Shown: piece after piece, positions 36,331-48,299 of the stretch
Layout: each line of letters opens with the position of its first letter
Numbering within the stretch: the first letter of the stretch is position 1
Assembly (NCBI GenBank): GCA_030685235.1
Contig: MU839085.1
Coordinates: 310,001 to 374,000 of the forward strand
Source: Copromyces sp. CBS 386.78
Taxonomy: Eukaryota > Ascomycota > Sordariomycetes > Sordariales > Sordariaceae
DNA length: 64,000 bases
Direction of reading: 5' to 3'
The notes under the pieces: model-generated
Databases searched by the model: none
The model's input: the letters and a program-made list of their open reading frames with translations, nothing else
What the model was told of the DNA's origin: nothing
Translations under genes and position numbers: made by a program

Positions 36331-36338
36331 CTCGTATA
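36331..36338. repeat. Left 8-bp target-site duplication of the hAT element
   Basis: CTCGTATA, matching CTCGTACA at 55341-55348 except for one transition. Confidence 0.8.
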
Positions 36339-36359
36339 CAGCGGTCCCCATAATTCAAG
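36339..36359 (+). repeat. Left terminal inverted repeat of the hAT element
   Basis: About 21 bp, matching the right end (55320-55340, inverted) with one C/T transition. Confidence 0.85.
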
Positions 36360-36479
36360 TCAATTCAAGATGGGTCTGAAATTGGATTATCTTACGTAAA
36401 ATCTTCCAGAATTAATTAAAATAACCTTAAAATTGTATTATATTATTAATTTTGCATTATACCGGAAAAAAATCCTTCC

Positions 36480-37832
36480 GGGCCGCTAACGAGCTTCCTA
36501 AATACTAGAAACTCTATAAATATACGATAACTATCGTTTTAGTACTAATTTTTAAATAAAGTAATATATTTAATAGTTTTATACTTTATATAGTACTTCG
36601 TAAGCCCGATTATATAACGGGTTTCGTTAAAAATATATTCGTATTCTAATAATATCGTAGGAATTGTAAGGAAGTTAATCGCTATATATAATAACCGAGG
36701 GAAATATTCTCTATTATTAATATTGAACTATTATTTAATAGGGTTAATAATTGCGTTGTCTTTAATAATAATAAGCGAGAAATATCAATTTATTTTATTA
36801 TTAAATTCGAAGGTTTCGTTTAATTCGTTATAGTAACTATCTTTTTAAATATATTCGATTTAATAAAGGTTAACCGTATAATTTACTCTATTAATTAATA
36901 CCTTTATATTAGGGATTTTTATATTAAAGATAATAATATTTCTATATTATTCGTAGAATAATTCCCTAAAGGTTTCGAAAATTTTATTACCCCTTTCGTC
37001 GTTAAAATAGTAAAATATAATATATTTACGATAATTAGGAAATAGGATTATTATTATTAAATACGCTAGTAAATATTCTATAAGGGTAATATATTTATTA
37101 ATTTTTGCTAAAGAAAGATTAATATTAAAATAGATAAATATATTCCTATTTAAATTAAGGTTTAGGATAGGGATTTAAAGGGCGCGGGGCTAATTCTATT
37201 AATTTACTTAGGGACGAAGTTAATTTTTAATTAATTGTGGTATATTTATTTCGCTGTTATAGTATCGAAGTAGTAAAATTATATTTTAATATAATTATTT
37301 AAGAATAATATTATTATTAATATCGGGTTATTATATATTTAGTGTAATAGTACAATTAACGATAGTAATTAAGATCGAAGGATTATTAAAGGGTTTTATT
37401 TTAAAACGAATAAAATATAGGGAATAATAGTTTTTTAATTTTATAATAAGAATTTTAAGCGTAGGGAAAAATTCGCCTAATTTTAATTCCTATCCTTTAA
37501 ATTATTTAATAGCTTTTTTAAATAATATAAGGATATTAAAGATCGCTTAGAATATATTTTAATTATAGGGAGTAAGTACGTTGGCCGCTAATAATTATTT
37601 TTTTTTATTTAAGTCGCTATAATTTATTAGAATTTAAATTTTAATAGCGGGGCGTAAATAAATAGTACGTTCAATTATAAAGTATTACGAATTCTATTAC
37701 GTTGAATTATTTTAAAGGAGGGTAAAATTTATATTTTTATTATTAATATATATATTATTTATATAAAAATTAGTAAAAATTAATATAATAGAGGGAGAAT
37801 TATTAATTAAATTATTAAAGTAAGTATAAAAG
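36480..37832 (-). pseudogene. C-terminal half of hAT transposase (RIP-degraded)
   Basis: On the minus strand, around 36605-36690, conceptual translation gives INFLTIPTILLEYEYIFNET. Allowing for RIP this is the hAT dimerisation region, where families usually show a D-x-L-S-I-P...E-R-x-F-S pattern. Stops are frequent. It is separated from the N-terminal half by element B. Confidence 0.75.
37828..37832. repeat. Left 5-bp target duplication of element B
   Basis: AAAAG, matching AGAAG at 53588-53592 with one G/A transition. Confidence 0.75.
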
Positions 37833-38130
37833 TATTAGGATAGTAGAGGTAGGTAGGTCGAAGTAACTATGGATAGGATAAGTACGTAGGGAAGCCAAAT
37901 TAGGGGGGAGAGTAAGAAATAAATTGAAGCCTAACTTCTTTATTCCGGAGCTAATAGAAGTAGCTATTTATAGTATTACTCCTTTAATTTTATAGTAGTT
38001 AAGGCCGGAGCGGTATTACTATTATCCGACGTTATAATACGGTGTTAATTAGAATAATTCGCTACCTTTTAATATTTTATTCCGAGCTTCTACGAAGTTA
38101 GCTAATTAATAGATCTTTAGTAACTTAATA
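37833..38130 (-). repeat. 3' LTR of element B
   Basis: 298 bp. Shared landmarks with the other LTR include GGATAAGTACGTAGGGAA and TTCTTTATTCCGGA. Confidence 0.9.
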
Positions 38131-39097
38131 CGAATTTCCCCTTTATAGGGTTTTATCTTAGAAACTTCTATATTTAGGCCTTTAATCCGGTAATCCTTTC
38201 TTTATAGCCGAATTTTCCGCTTATAATCTATTTTCTTTTATATTTAAAGCGGTTTATTGCTAAAGTTTATTAGCCGGTATTTACGGCCGTACTGGTTTTT
38301 TTCTACCTCTAAACGCCGTATTTTCTTCTTTATTATAATATTGCCGCCTTTAATTTTAAGGGCTTACCCTTTATTAATCTTTCTTCTTTTTATCCCGCCT
38401 ATTTATCTTATTTTTAACCTGCCCTTTTAACCTATTTCCTAATTTTTATCGTCCTATTTCCTTCTCCCTATTTCCTTATTTCTTATTACCGTCCAATCCT
38501 TTTCGTTTTAATTTTTAATTTCGCCTTCTATTCGCTTTTTTACCTTATCTTCTACCTTCTATCGTTTTATTTTCCTATTTTTATTTTTTACGTACCCTTT
38601 TAATTGTTTAATTTTATTTTTAACCTTACTTCGAATTCTTTTAGCTATACCTTTTTAATTCTTCTATAAGAATTTTTTTTTTTTCCCTTTCTTCCTCTCC
38701 TCCTCTTTTCTCTTTTTTACGTACGTTATTAATTAATATATTATTATTAATAATATAACCACCCTTTTTATTACTTATTAATAACTTTTTTATACTTATT
38801 AATTTACTACCCTTTATATTAATATTAAATAAATCTTTCCTTTTATTTATCTTATTAATTTTATTCTTATTTTTCGTTTAATGATATTTAGAAAGCCCTT
38901 TATATTTAATTTATTTAAAATATTATAAATATTATAATAATCCTACCTTTTAATACCCCCGTTATTACTATAATAAAAGTAGTAATTAAATATATTTATA
39001 TCCTAATTTATAAATCCCTTTTTTTCCTTTTTAATCCTTTAATTTCTAATCCTAATTTTTTATTTTTTTATTTTTTTAACCGACTACCCTATATAAT

Positions 39098-39102
39098 ATT
39101 TG
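39098..39102. repeat. Left 5-bp target duplication of element A
   Basis: ATTTG, identical to 46429-46433. Confidence 0.88.
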
Positions 39103-39343
39103 TATCACGGGGTAACACCGTTAGGGGTGAAGTAAGATAAACATAGTTGTACGAGGAAGGAAAGAAGGAGGAGGGAGGAGTGCAGTCTAGATATAGGGCA
39201 GGCTGTACCATACCCAGGATCCAGGACCGAAGCCCACTGGTATATGCGTACGATCTCATTAGCCAATAGCCAATGAGTTCGACTAGCTATACCTAGTCGT
39301 ACACACAGTACCCAGTAGTGCCATCACAAGTAATCCTATAATA
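39103..39343 (-). repeat. 3' LTR of element A
   Basis: 241 bp. Differs from the other LTR at roughly 35 positions by eye, all C/T or G/A. It keeps many CpA/TpG sites, unlike the element body. Confidence 0.93.
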
Positions 39344-39499
39344 CTACCTCCTTACAAAAGAAGTTTATAGAGCTTTAAACGATCTATTTAATATATATAT
39401 ATAAAATAATAGAATCCTATTTTAATCCTCGTCTTCCAACTCCTCGATCCGTAACTAAACGCCTACGATCCGCGATTAAACGGCTACGTTATCGTTATC

Positions 39500-42400
39500 T
39501 CCCTACTAATAGGTTCTAGCCTCTAACCGTACTTCTACGTTCTTTATCGGGGGCCGCTTTCCTTACTAAACTTCCGCTAACCTCCTAAATATTTTGTAGA
39601 AGAATTCGTCTATCTTTTTTAAATCTTCTTCGAATAGGGGCTCGAACTTTCGGCTTACTAATTCGACCGTGGCCTCCCGTACTTCGCGGCCGGCTGTAAT
39701 GTCCGTTACGGCGGTATTAATCTACTCCTTTAGGTCGGTAATACGTTTAAAACGTTTCGAGGGCAGGGCTAAGGACGCTATATAGCGTATTTAGGGTGCG
39801 GGCGACGCTATATAATATATTTAGGGTATTAAGGCCCTTCGCGGGGACCGCTCTTAAAGTATAACTTTAATTTCTAGCCAATTTTAAACCGCTAGTAGGA
39901 TAGGAGTATTTAGGTAATCGCAGTAAAAAGCAATAACAGAGTCCTTTATTCCTTTAATATTATCGAAGGGTTTATTAGTAGGATTATAATACTTCTACTT
40001 TACAGTATAGAATTAGTAACGGTTGCTTCTTCGTTAGAAATAATTTAAGAATTTATTAAACTCTTACTCCGCTACCTCCTCGTAATTATTTATTTTAATT
40101 ATAATTTTACTTTCATTAGTTCGTATATTATTTTGTAAGTCGGTTTAGCTAGGGAAGCCCTTATAGTAAAATTTTACTATAAAAACGTAGAATACTAGCG
40201 AATACTTTATATTAATAAATAAAATTAATTTAACGTTGTAGGATTACGTTTAATTTACTTTAAAAGGGCTTTCTTATTGTAAGTATAATTTATTATATAG
40301 TTTACCGTTATTAAAATTAGTCGTATTAAATATAACGAAGTCCCTAGCGCAATATTTTAATATATTAGACCGATTTTCGTTAGCGTTGGCTTTATATCGG
40401 TCCTATACTTTCTTTATAGAAGTACGTATATAGTCCTAAATAGCCTCGAAACGAACGAATAGTTCGCTAACTTTTATATATTCCTTTTATTGTATTAGCG
40501 AAAAACCTTCGGAAGGTACAATTAAAGCTAGTTTAATACCTATACAGGGGTAGAAATTGTAATTAATAAAGAAGGGAATTACGCCCGTAGTTTCTAATAC
40601 TATATTATTACCCGTAAATTTTACTAGTAATAATTATTATACTTAATCCGTTTATACTTAATTAACGAAAATATATAGATATTATTTTATTTCTACGTTA
40701 ATACGTTCCGTTTAGGCGTTAGTCTAAGGGTAGAAAGCGGAGTTTAATAGCCTTTTAATAGCTAAGCGCTTGCAAATTGTAGATTAAAAAAGGGAAATAA
40801 ATTGGGTACCGCAGTCGGAAACGACGGTATTAGGTAAATTGTAAAGGGTATAGATACGGTTAATAAAACGGTCCATTAATTCTTCCGCTTTTATAGTAAC
40901 GGTCGGGATATAGTAGCGTATTTTTATTAAACGATTTACGACGATAGTAATATATTTGAATTTTTAATTTAAATATAAATTTTTTAGTAGCGGAGAAACG
41001 TAATTAATCGAAATATTTGTTTATAGTACGTAGGCTATAGGTATAGGTTTAAAATAACTTGCTTTAACCCGTTAAGATACTTTCGTCTTCGAATATATTA
41101 AATAACCTTTATAATAGGCCCTAACGGCCTCTATTATACCTAATTAGTATTAATATTCGTTTATTTATACTTAAGTTTTATCTTTGTCCGGATAGCCAGC
41201 CGTTAGCGATAAATAGGCGCGGTAGATAAATAGTAAATAGGTAACGGTATTATTAGGGTTAATAAATACTTTCTCTTTATAGTAGGCTTTGCTTTTTACT
41301 GTAGAATATTCGGCGAAAGCGATTTTAAATTTTTTTTTAATATAAGGGTACTATTTAGTACGGCCTAAGTCCTTTAAATAATTAACGGCTTCCTATATTA
41401 GGGTTAACCAATTATAATTCTCGTCGATAATATCGTCGGTTAATTTATTTAATTCCTTTAAAGTATTTAGGGAAAAAAAGAATACTTTTTTATCGAAATC
41501 GAAGTCGTCGCTATTCGTTATAGCCGATAAGGAGAGGTAGCCCTCTTTAAAGTGGGCGGGGTTAATAAGTTTATAGTTTCTTACTTTTAAGCGATAATTA
41601 TTTATGTCTAGAAATATATCCTCTAGCTTCCTATTAAGTATATTGGGGCGGAGATTCTATAATCCTAGTGTATAAAGGATTGAGAAATTGAATTGTAATA
41701 AGAATTATAATTATTATATATAGCAGGGTATAAACTATTTATTTATCGTAAAAATCTTTAAATTCTTATAGTTTATAATAATATTAAAAGGTTACTAGGT
41801 ACCCTCTAATTCTAAGCGTTACTCCTTTAATACTTTAACGATAACGAAGAGCTTTTTATCGTAAATATTATAATTATACTCCGTTATTAAATACTATATT
41901 AAAAAGTATACAATTGGGTAGAATTCGCTATTATCCCCGTATTAGGAAAGGGTACTTCTAGAGGCCTAATTCGAAGTATCGGTTTCGACGATTATTTTTT
42001 CGGACTAATTATAAATTTATAAGGTTAGTCTACTAGTGAACGTAGCCTTTAGGGTTTTAAAAGCGGATTACTATATTATAGTTTATATTTATTCTACGTT
42101 TTTTTTTATAAGGTTATATAATAGTACCGCTATTATTAAAAAACCTTTGATAAAACGACAATAGAAGTTGGTAAATCCTAAGAAATTCTATAGGAATTTC
42201 TTTAACGTTAAAGGTTATTAATCGGTAATAATTTTAACCTTTATTAGATCTATTTCGATACCGCCGGGTATAATAATTAATCTAAAATATTTAATTTTCT
42301 TAATATAAAATTTATACTTATCAATATTAATTTGTAAGCTAACTTTCTTTAAACGGGTAAAAATATCGTTTACATATTTTTAATACTCCTCTTCGTTATC

Positions 42401-44400
42401 CGAAAAGATAAAGATATTATTTAAATAAGCGGTTGTATAGATATTTAAAATATTATACAAAATATTATTAATATAGTTTTAAAATATATTAAGTATTTTC
42501 TATAGGCCGAATAGGTAAATAAGTAATTTAAATAGGCTAAAGCGGGTAATAAATGCCGTTAGCTATTTATATCCTTTTATAACGCGAATACAGTTAAAAG
42601 CGGCGATAATATTTAGTTTAGTAAAAATCTTTACTTTATAAATAGCGTTAAAGGTTTCCTTAATTAAGGGAAATAAGTAGCGGCTCTTAAAAATAACGTT
42701 ATTAATCCCCTTATAATTTACATAAATCCTAATACTTCCGCCTAGTTTTTATATTAATAGAATTTAGGAAACGGCTTTTAATTACAAGGGATAGATGAAT
42801 TTATTACAGAAATTTTCATCGATCTACTTTTTAATTACATTTAATTCGTCGGTGTTAAACGCCTTTAATTTTATATAGGGCGCTTATTTTCCCGGGCGGA
42901 ATTCGATTTTAAAATTATAAGAGCGGTAAAAGGGTAAGATTATTATATTACGAAGTTTGAAAATATTAAGGTAATTCTAATATTATTTAGGAAGTTTTTC
43001 CTTAATTTAAGCGTCGGTTTTAGGCAGTTTATCGGCTTTTTCGTAAAATTTGGCTACGTCTTTTTCTATAATATTAGCAGCGAACTTAATAATTTCGTAA
43101 CGTTCGAAATCCTCGTTTACATTACCATTAAAGTAGACGTATTTAGCAATCTTTACTACTCGGATAGCGACCTTAGATCCCTTACTAGCGTAGGCGTTAA
43201 TTTATAGGTAGTAACGCTTACTTAATAATTTTTTATACTTAGCGCCGTTGCCGTCCTAAATCTCTTATTCTATTTCTAGGGTAAGGTTCGCTAAACCGTT
43301 GGGTATATTATAGTCGTAATCGTATTTATTATGCTTAATTCCTATCCTTACCCCTCTATTAACAACGCTTTCATCGTTTCTATATTCTTTAGGCTTTGGG
43401 GCGCCCCCTTTTACCTTTTTGACCCGGGCTTCCTCCTTTGCCTTAGCCTCTTCTAAAATCTTATATAGTTCCGGGTACGAAGTACGGAATACCTGTAGGT
43501 TATACTTCTCGTATAATTAATTAAAGTTGGCGGCCGTTATATCCTTAATATTTACGGGGTTAGTTAGTTCGTTCGAAAAATATGTTTTGCGTACTATAAC
43601 GTAGTAGTAAGGGTTGGATCTTCGTTGGCCGGCTACGGTACGGTAGATAGTAGGCTTGGTCTGCTTGGGAGCTTTAGTAACGGTATCCGCAATTAGGGCG
43701 GGATCTGGGGTGATATTGTCTTTAACGGTGGCGGTGGGAGTGGGGTCCGCGATTGGGGTATTATAGCCGACTACTTCGGTTATACTTTATACGGTTTTGT
43801 AATAATACGTATAAGTATACTTCTAGACCTTAAGTACGTGCTATAAGGAGGGTGGAAGGTTAGTAGGAAGGTAGCGGTCTACGTAGCGGTTAGTAAAAGT
43901 GACGGTACTATTTAGCTATAATATTGTAGGGTTGTAAAATTTAAATTATAGTATGCCTAAAATAACGGGATGGTCGTTGGCTAGGTTGTAGGCTAGTATA
44001 GCAATTGTTTCTATATAGTAACCGATTTATAGTTGGACTTCGTAGTAATAGGTGATAAAGTCCTTAGGTATATTATTTACTAAATATAAAGCTTTTAGTT
44101 TGGGGAGTTTTAATAGCGGGATAGTATAGCGGGCGGTAAAATTGTAATTAATAAAAGCGAGAGCGGAGTATCTGCTATTAATTAGAGCGGTATATTTATT
44201 TTATTAGTTGCGCGGTCTATAGATAATTTGAATAGAGAAGAGGATAGAATTATTATTATAGTTATTTAAATTTGAATTCTTAAATTGAATTACTTCTAAG
44301 TTTATTAAATTATTTACTTCCTCCTTTATTATTACTATAAACGAAGGCTTCTTTAAGCGATTTAGTAGAGAGGCGGCGCATTTCCCGCGCCGTATTCCGT
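39500..44400 (-). pseudogene. RIP-degraded pol region of element A
   Basis: Reading from high to low coordinates: a charged domain (43.0-43.5 kb), reverse transcriptase (GSIRIYVNYKGINNVIF near 42.7 kb, active-site remnant near 42.4 kb), RNase H/tether, and integrase (DCGTQFIS near 40.8 kb; family norm has D-R-G). Many TAA/TAG codons arise from CAA/CAG or TGG by RIP. Confidence 0.85.
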
Positions 44401-45950
44401 AGGCTAGGTAGGAATTAGAACGGGGGGTATAGCGGGAGCGGCGGGCTTACCGGTAGCGACAGCGTTAATACGAACGCCGTTATTACCGTTATTACCGTAG
44501 CCGGTCTAACCTATAGCGGGTTTACTACAATTATTATTATTGCCGCCTCTACCGCGACGGTTACAGCGGTCGCACTCCCTCTACTCCTTAAGGATATTAG
44601 TATTAATATTATTACGGTACTTATAAGTATAATAACTAGGGTTAATATAGCGCTTATAAAGACCGTTCTATATACGGTAATCGAAGACCGCTTTATCGAT
44701 TATACGAGATAATTGAACGTTAAAGGCATTTATAGCGTCGAAATCTATAGCGGTACTACCCTAGCTAACAGTACGTTCGGGGGCAGTAGTACCACTACCG
44801 CTATTAGTTCTTCTATTACCGTTTTTAAAATAGATATTAATTTTATTACGCTAATTGCGCTCCTCTAAATTGGTAGCGAATTTGCAATAGAAGGTAAGTT
44901 ATCTGTTAAAATTATTGTAGGTTAGGGTATCTTATTAGTAGGCAATAGTATTACGGATTTCGTTCGTAATTTTTATTTTTAGGTAATAGGTTTTTATAGT
45001 ATCGTCGAAATTATATTTATCGACGATAGTAATAAATTTATTTTCGAAATCGAATTATTTTATGCTCTTAATTATTTTTAATGATTCGAAATTGCGACGT
45101 ATTTTGAAGGTGAGGTCTATACGGTTATATTTAGTACCGAAATAGGTAAAGAAGGCTTCTACGTTCTCCTACTTCTATTTAGTCGGGTCCTTTTTTTTAA
45201 TAATAAGTATTATATATAGCGATAGAGTTTTGAAGGCGTTGCTTCTAAGGTACGAGAGGATTTATATAAATTTATAACGCTTATTTTAATTGAATTATTA
45301 AGCGTTTTAGAATTAGTATAATTAGATTTTATTACGCTAATTTTAAAAAGTTTCAGTACGTTTAACGGTAGAAGTATCCTTACCGGTATAAACGGCGGGG
45401 TCTTTATTCGTACGGGTCTTTAGGGTAATTATAGTAGTTTCGTCGTTAGAATTAAGAACGGGGATAGAAGTAGGCGGAATAACTTTATTACGAACAACTT
45501 TCTTAAAAGCCTTAATTTAGGTTTTAATAATCTCTTTAAATTTAGTATTAGCTTCGCTAGAAGTAATAAAATTATATTTCAATTAGAGAACCTCTTACTA
45601 AAGGGTAATAATAATATTATTTTAAATTGCGATTTACTAGTAAGCGGCTTTAAAGGAATTTTAAGCGGCGCTAGCGAATATATTAATTTAGATAAGGTCC
45701 GCGTAGATTAATTATACGAAAGCGACGATAACGTAAAGGAAAGTAGCGTATTAGCCGAATTTAGAAGCGGTATTAAAAATTTCTTCTACGATTAGGTTAT
45801 TTGGGCGCTAGGAAGCAGCGCTATTAAGGGATTCGGTAATATTGTTAAAAAGCTACTCGTACTTAGAACCGACGATAGCGTTAATCGTAGAGATAGCGAC
45901 GTCGAAGTTAATAACGGGGTTCGATATTTATAGTAATTAATTTAATTAGT
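44400..45950 (-). pseudogene. RIP-degraded gag region of element A
   Basis: Minus strand upstream of pol. Contains a Cys-bearing Gly/Asn-rich segment (CDRCNRRGRGGNNNNC, about 44.54-44.59 kb) that may be a damaged nucleocapsid knuckle, preceded by helical low-complexity sequence. Assignment is by position as well as sequence. Confidence 0.6.
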
Positions 45951-46187
45951 ATATAGTATATTTACTTGCTACCTTGTAGCGTAAATGGAATTTGTTGGCT
46001 ATTTTGTAGTTAGTTGCAATACGACGAAAAAGAGGTGTAATCGCGATACGACAAAAGAGAAGTATAGTCGCCGTACGACGGACGGATTTTTAATCCTAAT
46101 CGCGGACTTATTAGAAATACTTACAACGGCGGCGATGAATTTATTTTAAAGTGTACGCGCGCAGCGTAATAGAAAGGTATAATTAAT

Positions 46188-46428
46188 TATTATAGGGTAA
46201 TACTATTGGGGGTAAGGTAGGATAAACGTAGTTGTACGAGGAAAGAAAGAAGGAGGAGGGAGGAGTATAGTCTGGATATAGGGCAGGCTATGCTATGCCT
46301 AGGATCCAGGACCGAGGCCTACTGGTGTATGCGTGCGATCTCATTGGCCAATGGCCAATGAGCTCGACTAGCTATACCTAGTCGTGCACGCAGTACCCAG
46401 TAGTGCCATCACAGGTAATCCTGTGATA
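46188..46428 (-). repeat. 5' LTR of element A
   Basis: 241 bp, starting TATTATAGGG (RIP-altered TATCAC) and ending CCTGTGATA, followed by the ATTTG duplication. Contains the hairpin cluster at 46331-46391. Confidence 0.93.
46331..46391. other. Two-hairpin, three-way-junction fold in LTR A
   Basis: Outer stem GCGTGC (46331-46336) with GCACGC (46386-46391). It encloses hairpin CTCATTGGCCA/TGGCCAATGAG (46340-46362) and hairpin CGACTAG/CTAGTCG (46365-46384). The other LTR keeps both inner hairpins with mutations. It could be a terminator or polyadenylation structure of the minus-strand transcript. Confidence 0.6.
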
Positions 46429-46433
46429 ATTTG
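46429..46433. repeat. Right 5-bp target duplication of element A
   Basis: ATTTG, identical to 39098-39102. Confidence 0.88.
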
Positions 46434-47037
46434 AATTATTACTAAATTAACGTTAATAATTATTTTTATAATTTCCCTCCTATATTTTATAATTTAGTCT
46501 ACGCTTTTTAAAAATCGGCGTATATTATTATCGAATTTAGGGTAACTATTCCTACTAATATTATAATTATTAAAATCTTTTATTAATACGCCGCCGGGTT
46601 TTATACTGGTATTTACGCCTTTTATAAACGGTTTTATATTTTCCTTTATAAATTTAACGAATTAACTAATTATAAAATAATTTAGTATATTTAATATAGT
46701 TTCCGTAATATTAGCCTTAATTAAATAACCTTTTAGGTAGTAAATACTTTTAATTTTAATTTCTCTAGCGCTGCCCTTATTACCGACCCTGCCTTTGCTA
46801 CCGATATATTTAAATTCCTTATAGTTGCTGTACTTACGCCTACTTTCGACGATATTTTTTAATTAATATTAGCCGTTTATATAAACGTCCGAGATTTACT
46901 ACCCCCGATTACTTCCCTCTAATTTTATATTAGTAATATTCTAATTTTTATTAGTGCCCCTACGGCTGGAAATTATAACGCTATTACTATTAAACTGATA
47001 ATAATTAATAATTATAGAGAAATTTGAATACGAAAAT

Positions 47038-47108
47038 TATTAATAGGTATAATGGTTATATATAAGAATATAATTTCTAAAGTAATAAGTTCAATTCCTA
47101 TATTAATG
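47038..47108 (+). pseudogene. Possible RIP-damaged tRNA-like sequence inside element B
   Basis: 71 nt with tRNA-like spacing: acceptor TATTAAT pairs with ATTAATG; a D-arm with an A-box-like GGTATAATGGTTA; a seven-base anticodon loop ATATAAT with T at position 33; a T-arm ATAAG-TTCAATT-CCTAT with one C/A mismatch that a G-to-A change explains. No clear identity; anticodon ATA could derive from GCA by RIP. Confidence 0.4.
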
Positions 47109-47389
47109 TTCGTACTATTAATTCTTCTTTTTAGTAATTTAGGTCTTTTTTAGAAGGGGAGAGGGAATAAACATAGTTAAATAGAAAAAGGTCGAAAATA
47201 GGATTATTAGTGTACTTTTATACCTTTTAATTCGTTATTTTCCTTAGCTTCTTTTTATTACTATAATTTTTAAAATAGCGGGCTCTAATACGCTACTATC
47301 CTTTTTAATTCGCCAGCCCTAGCCTTTTCTAATATATCCCCTTAATTTTCTAATTCTTTTTTATTTTTTTTATAACCCTAATATTTTAT

Positions 47390-47585
47390 AATTCTATAGT
47401 TTATATTATTTATAACTTATATCTTCTATAGTTTATATTTTCTATAATTTATATCTTTTTTATAATAGCGTTTTTTATAGTTTATATCTTTTATAATTTA
47501 TTCCTTCTACGGTTTATATTTTAATAATTTATATTTTCTATAGTTTATATCTTTTATAATTTACGTCTTTTTATAGTTTATATCC
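47390..47585. repeat. Degenerate tandem repeat (~16-18-nt period)
   Basis: Many imperfect units of the form TATAGTTTATATCTTTTA. It lies downstream of integrase in element B (minus orientation) and is heavily AT-biased by RIP. Confidence 0.6.
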
Positions 47586-48299
47586 CTTTTAAATACTTTT
47601 TTTAAATAGCGGCGACGGCGGCTATATTCTTGCTACTTACTTAATTAATCTTTATTACCCTAATTTTTAAACTTCCTTTCGAACGCTTCTACTATTATTC
47701 CCGTTCTTCGTATTCTATTAATAATTCTGGGCAATTTAAATTTTTTTATAATACTTATTCGTTTTTATTTTCTAAATACCCTTTCTATTTTATTTAAAAT
47801 TATTAATTCTTTTTTAAACCGATATATTTTATATTTTTTTTAATTTTATATTATTCTTTATTTCTTTTAATATTTATTACTTCGCCCTAAGGTATTATTA
47901 CTATTAAGTCGCTATAGTATAATTTTAATAAAGTAATAAAGAATATTAAATAAATATAATAATAATTAAGGAAATTTAGGCGGTATACTATCTTCTTATT
48001 ATTAATTATTTCGGTAATATAGAAAGGCCTTAAGAATTTATTTAATAATTTCCGACTTAGACGCTTCTATTTAATATTTTTAACGTTAAGAAGAACTTAG
48101 TTTCTTACTTCGAATTCTTTAATTATATGTAATTTATTATACTATTTTATATACCCTTCGTTAACCGCCTTTAATACTTCGATAATATTAGTGCAATTCT
48201 AAATAAATTTTTTAATATAATCAGTAGCGGCGTTAAATAATACGTTTCTTCAGCTTCTCTCTAAATTAGCCGGCCTTTATAAATAATACCCGAATAGTA

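Larger units (their letters stand above)
39103..46428 (-). mobile_element. Ty3/gypsy LTR retrotransposon A (full length, RIP-inactivated)
   Basis: 241-bp LTRs (39103-39343 and 46188-46428) flank 6844 bp, with perfect ATTTG duplications, inside element B. LTR termini are TATCAC...GTGATA. Minus-strand conceptual translation shows a Gly/Asn-rich gag tail (about 44.4-44.6 kb), a long weakly damaged pol stretch (about 43.0-43.8 kb), reverse transcriptase (about 42.1-42.8 kb, AYLNNIFIFSDNEEE in place of the usual YLDD), RNase H, then integrase (about 40.6-41.0 kb, VVSDCGTQF). This order defines Ty3/gypsy. Stops throughout show it is dead. It is the youngest of the three insertions. Confidence 0.93.
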
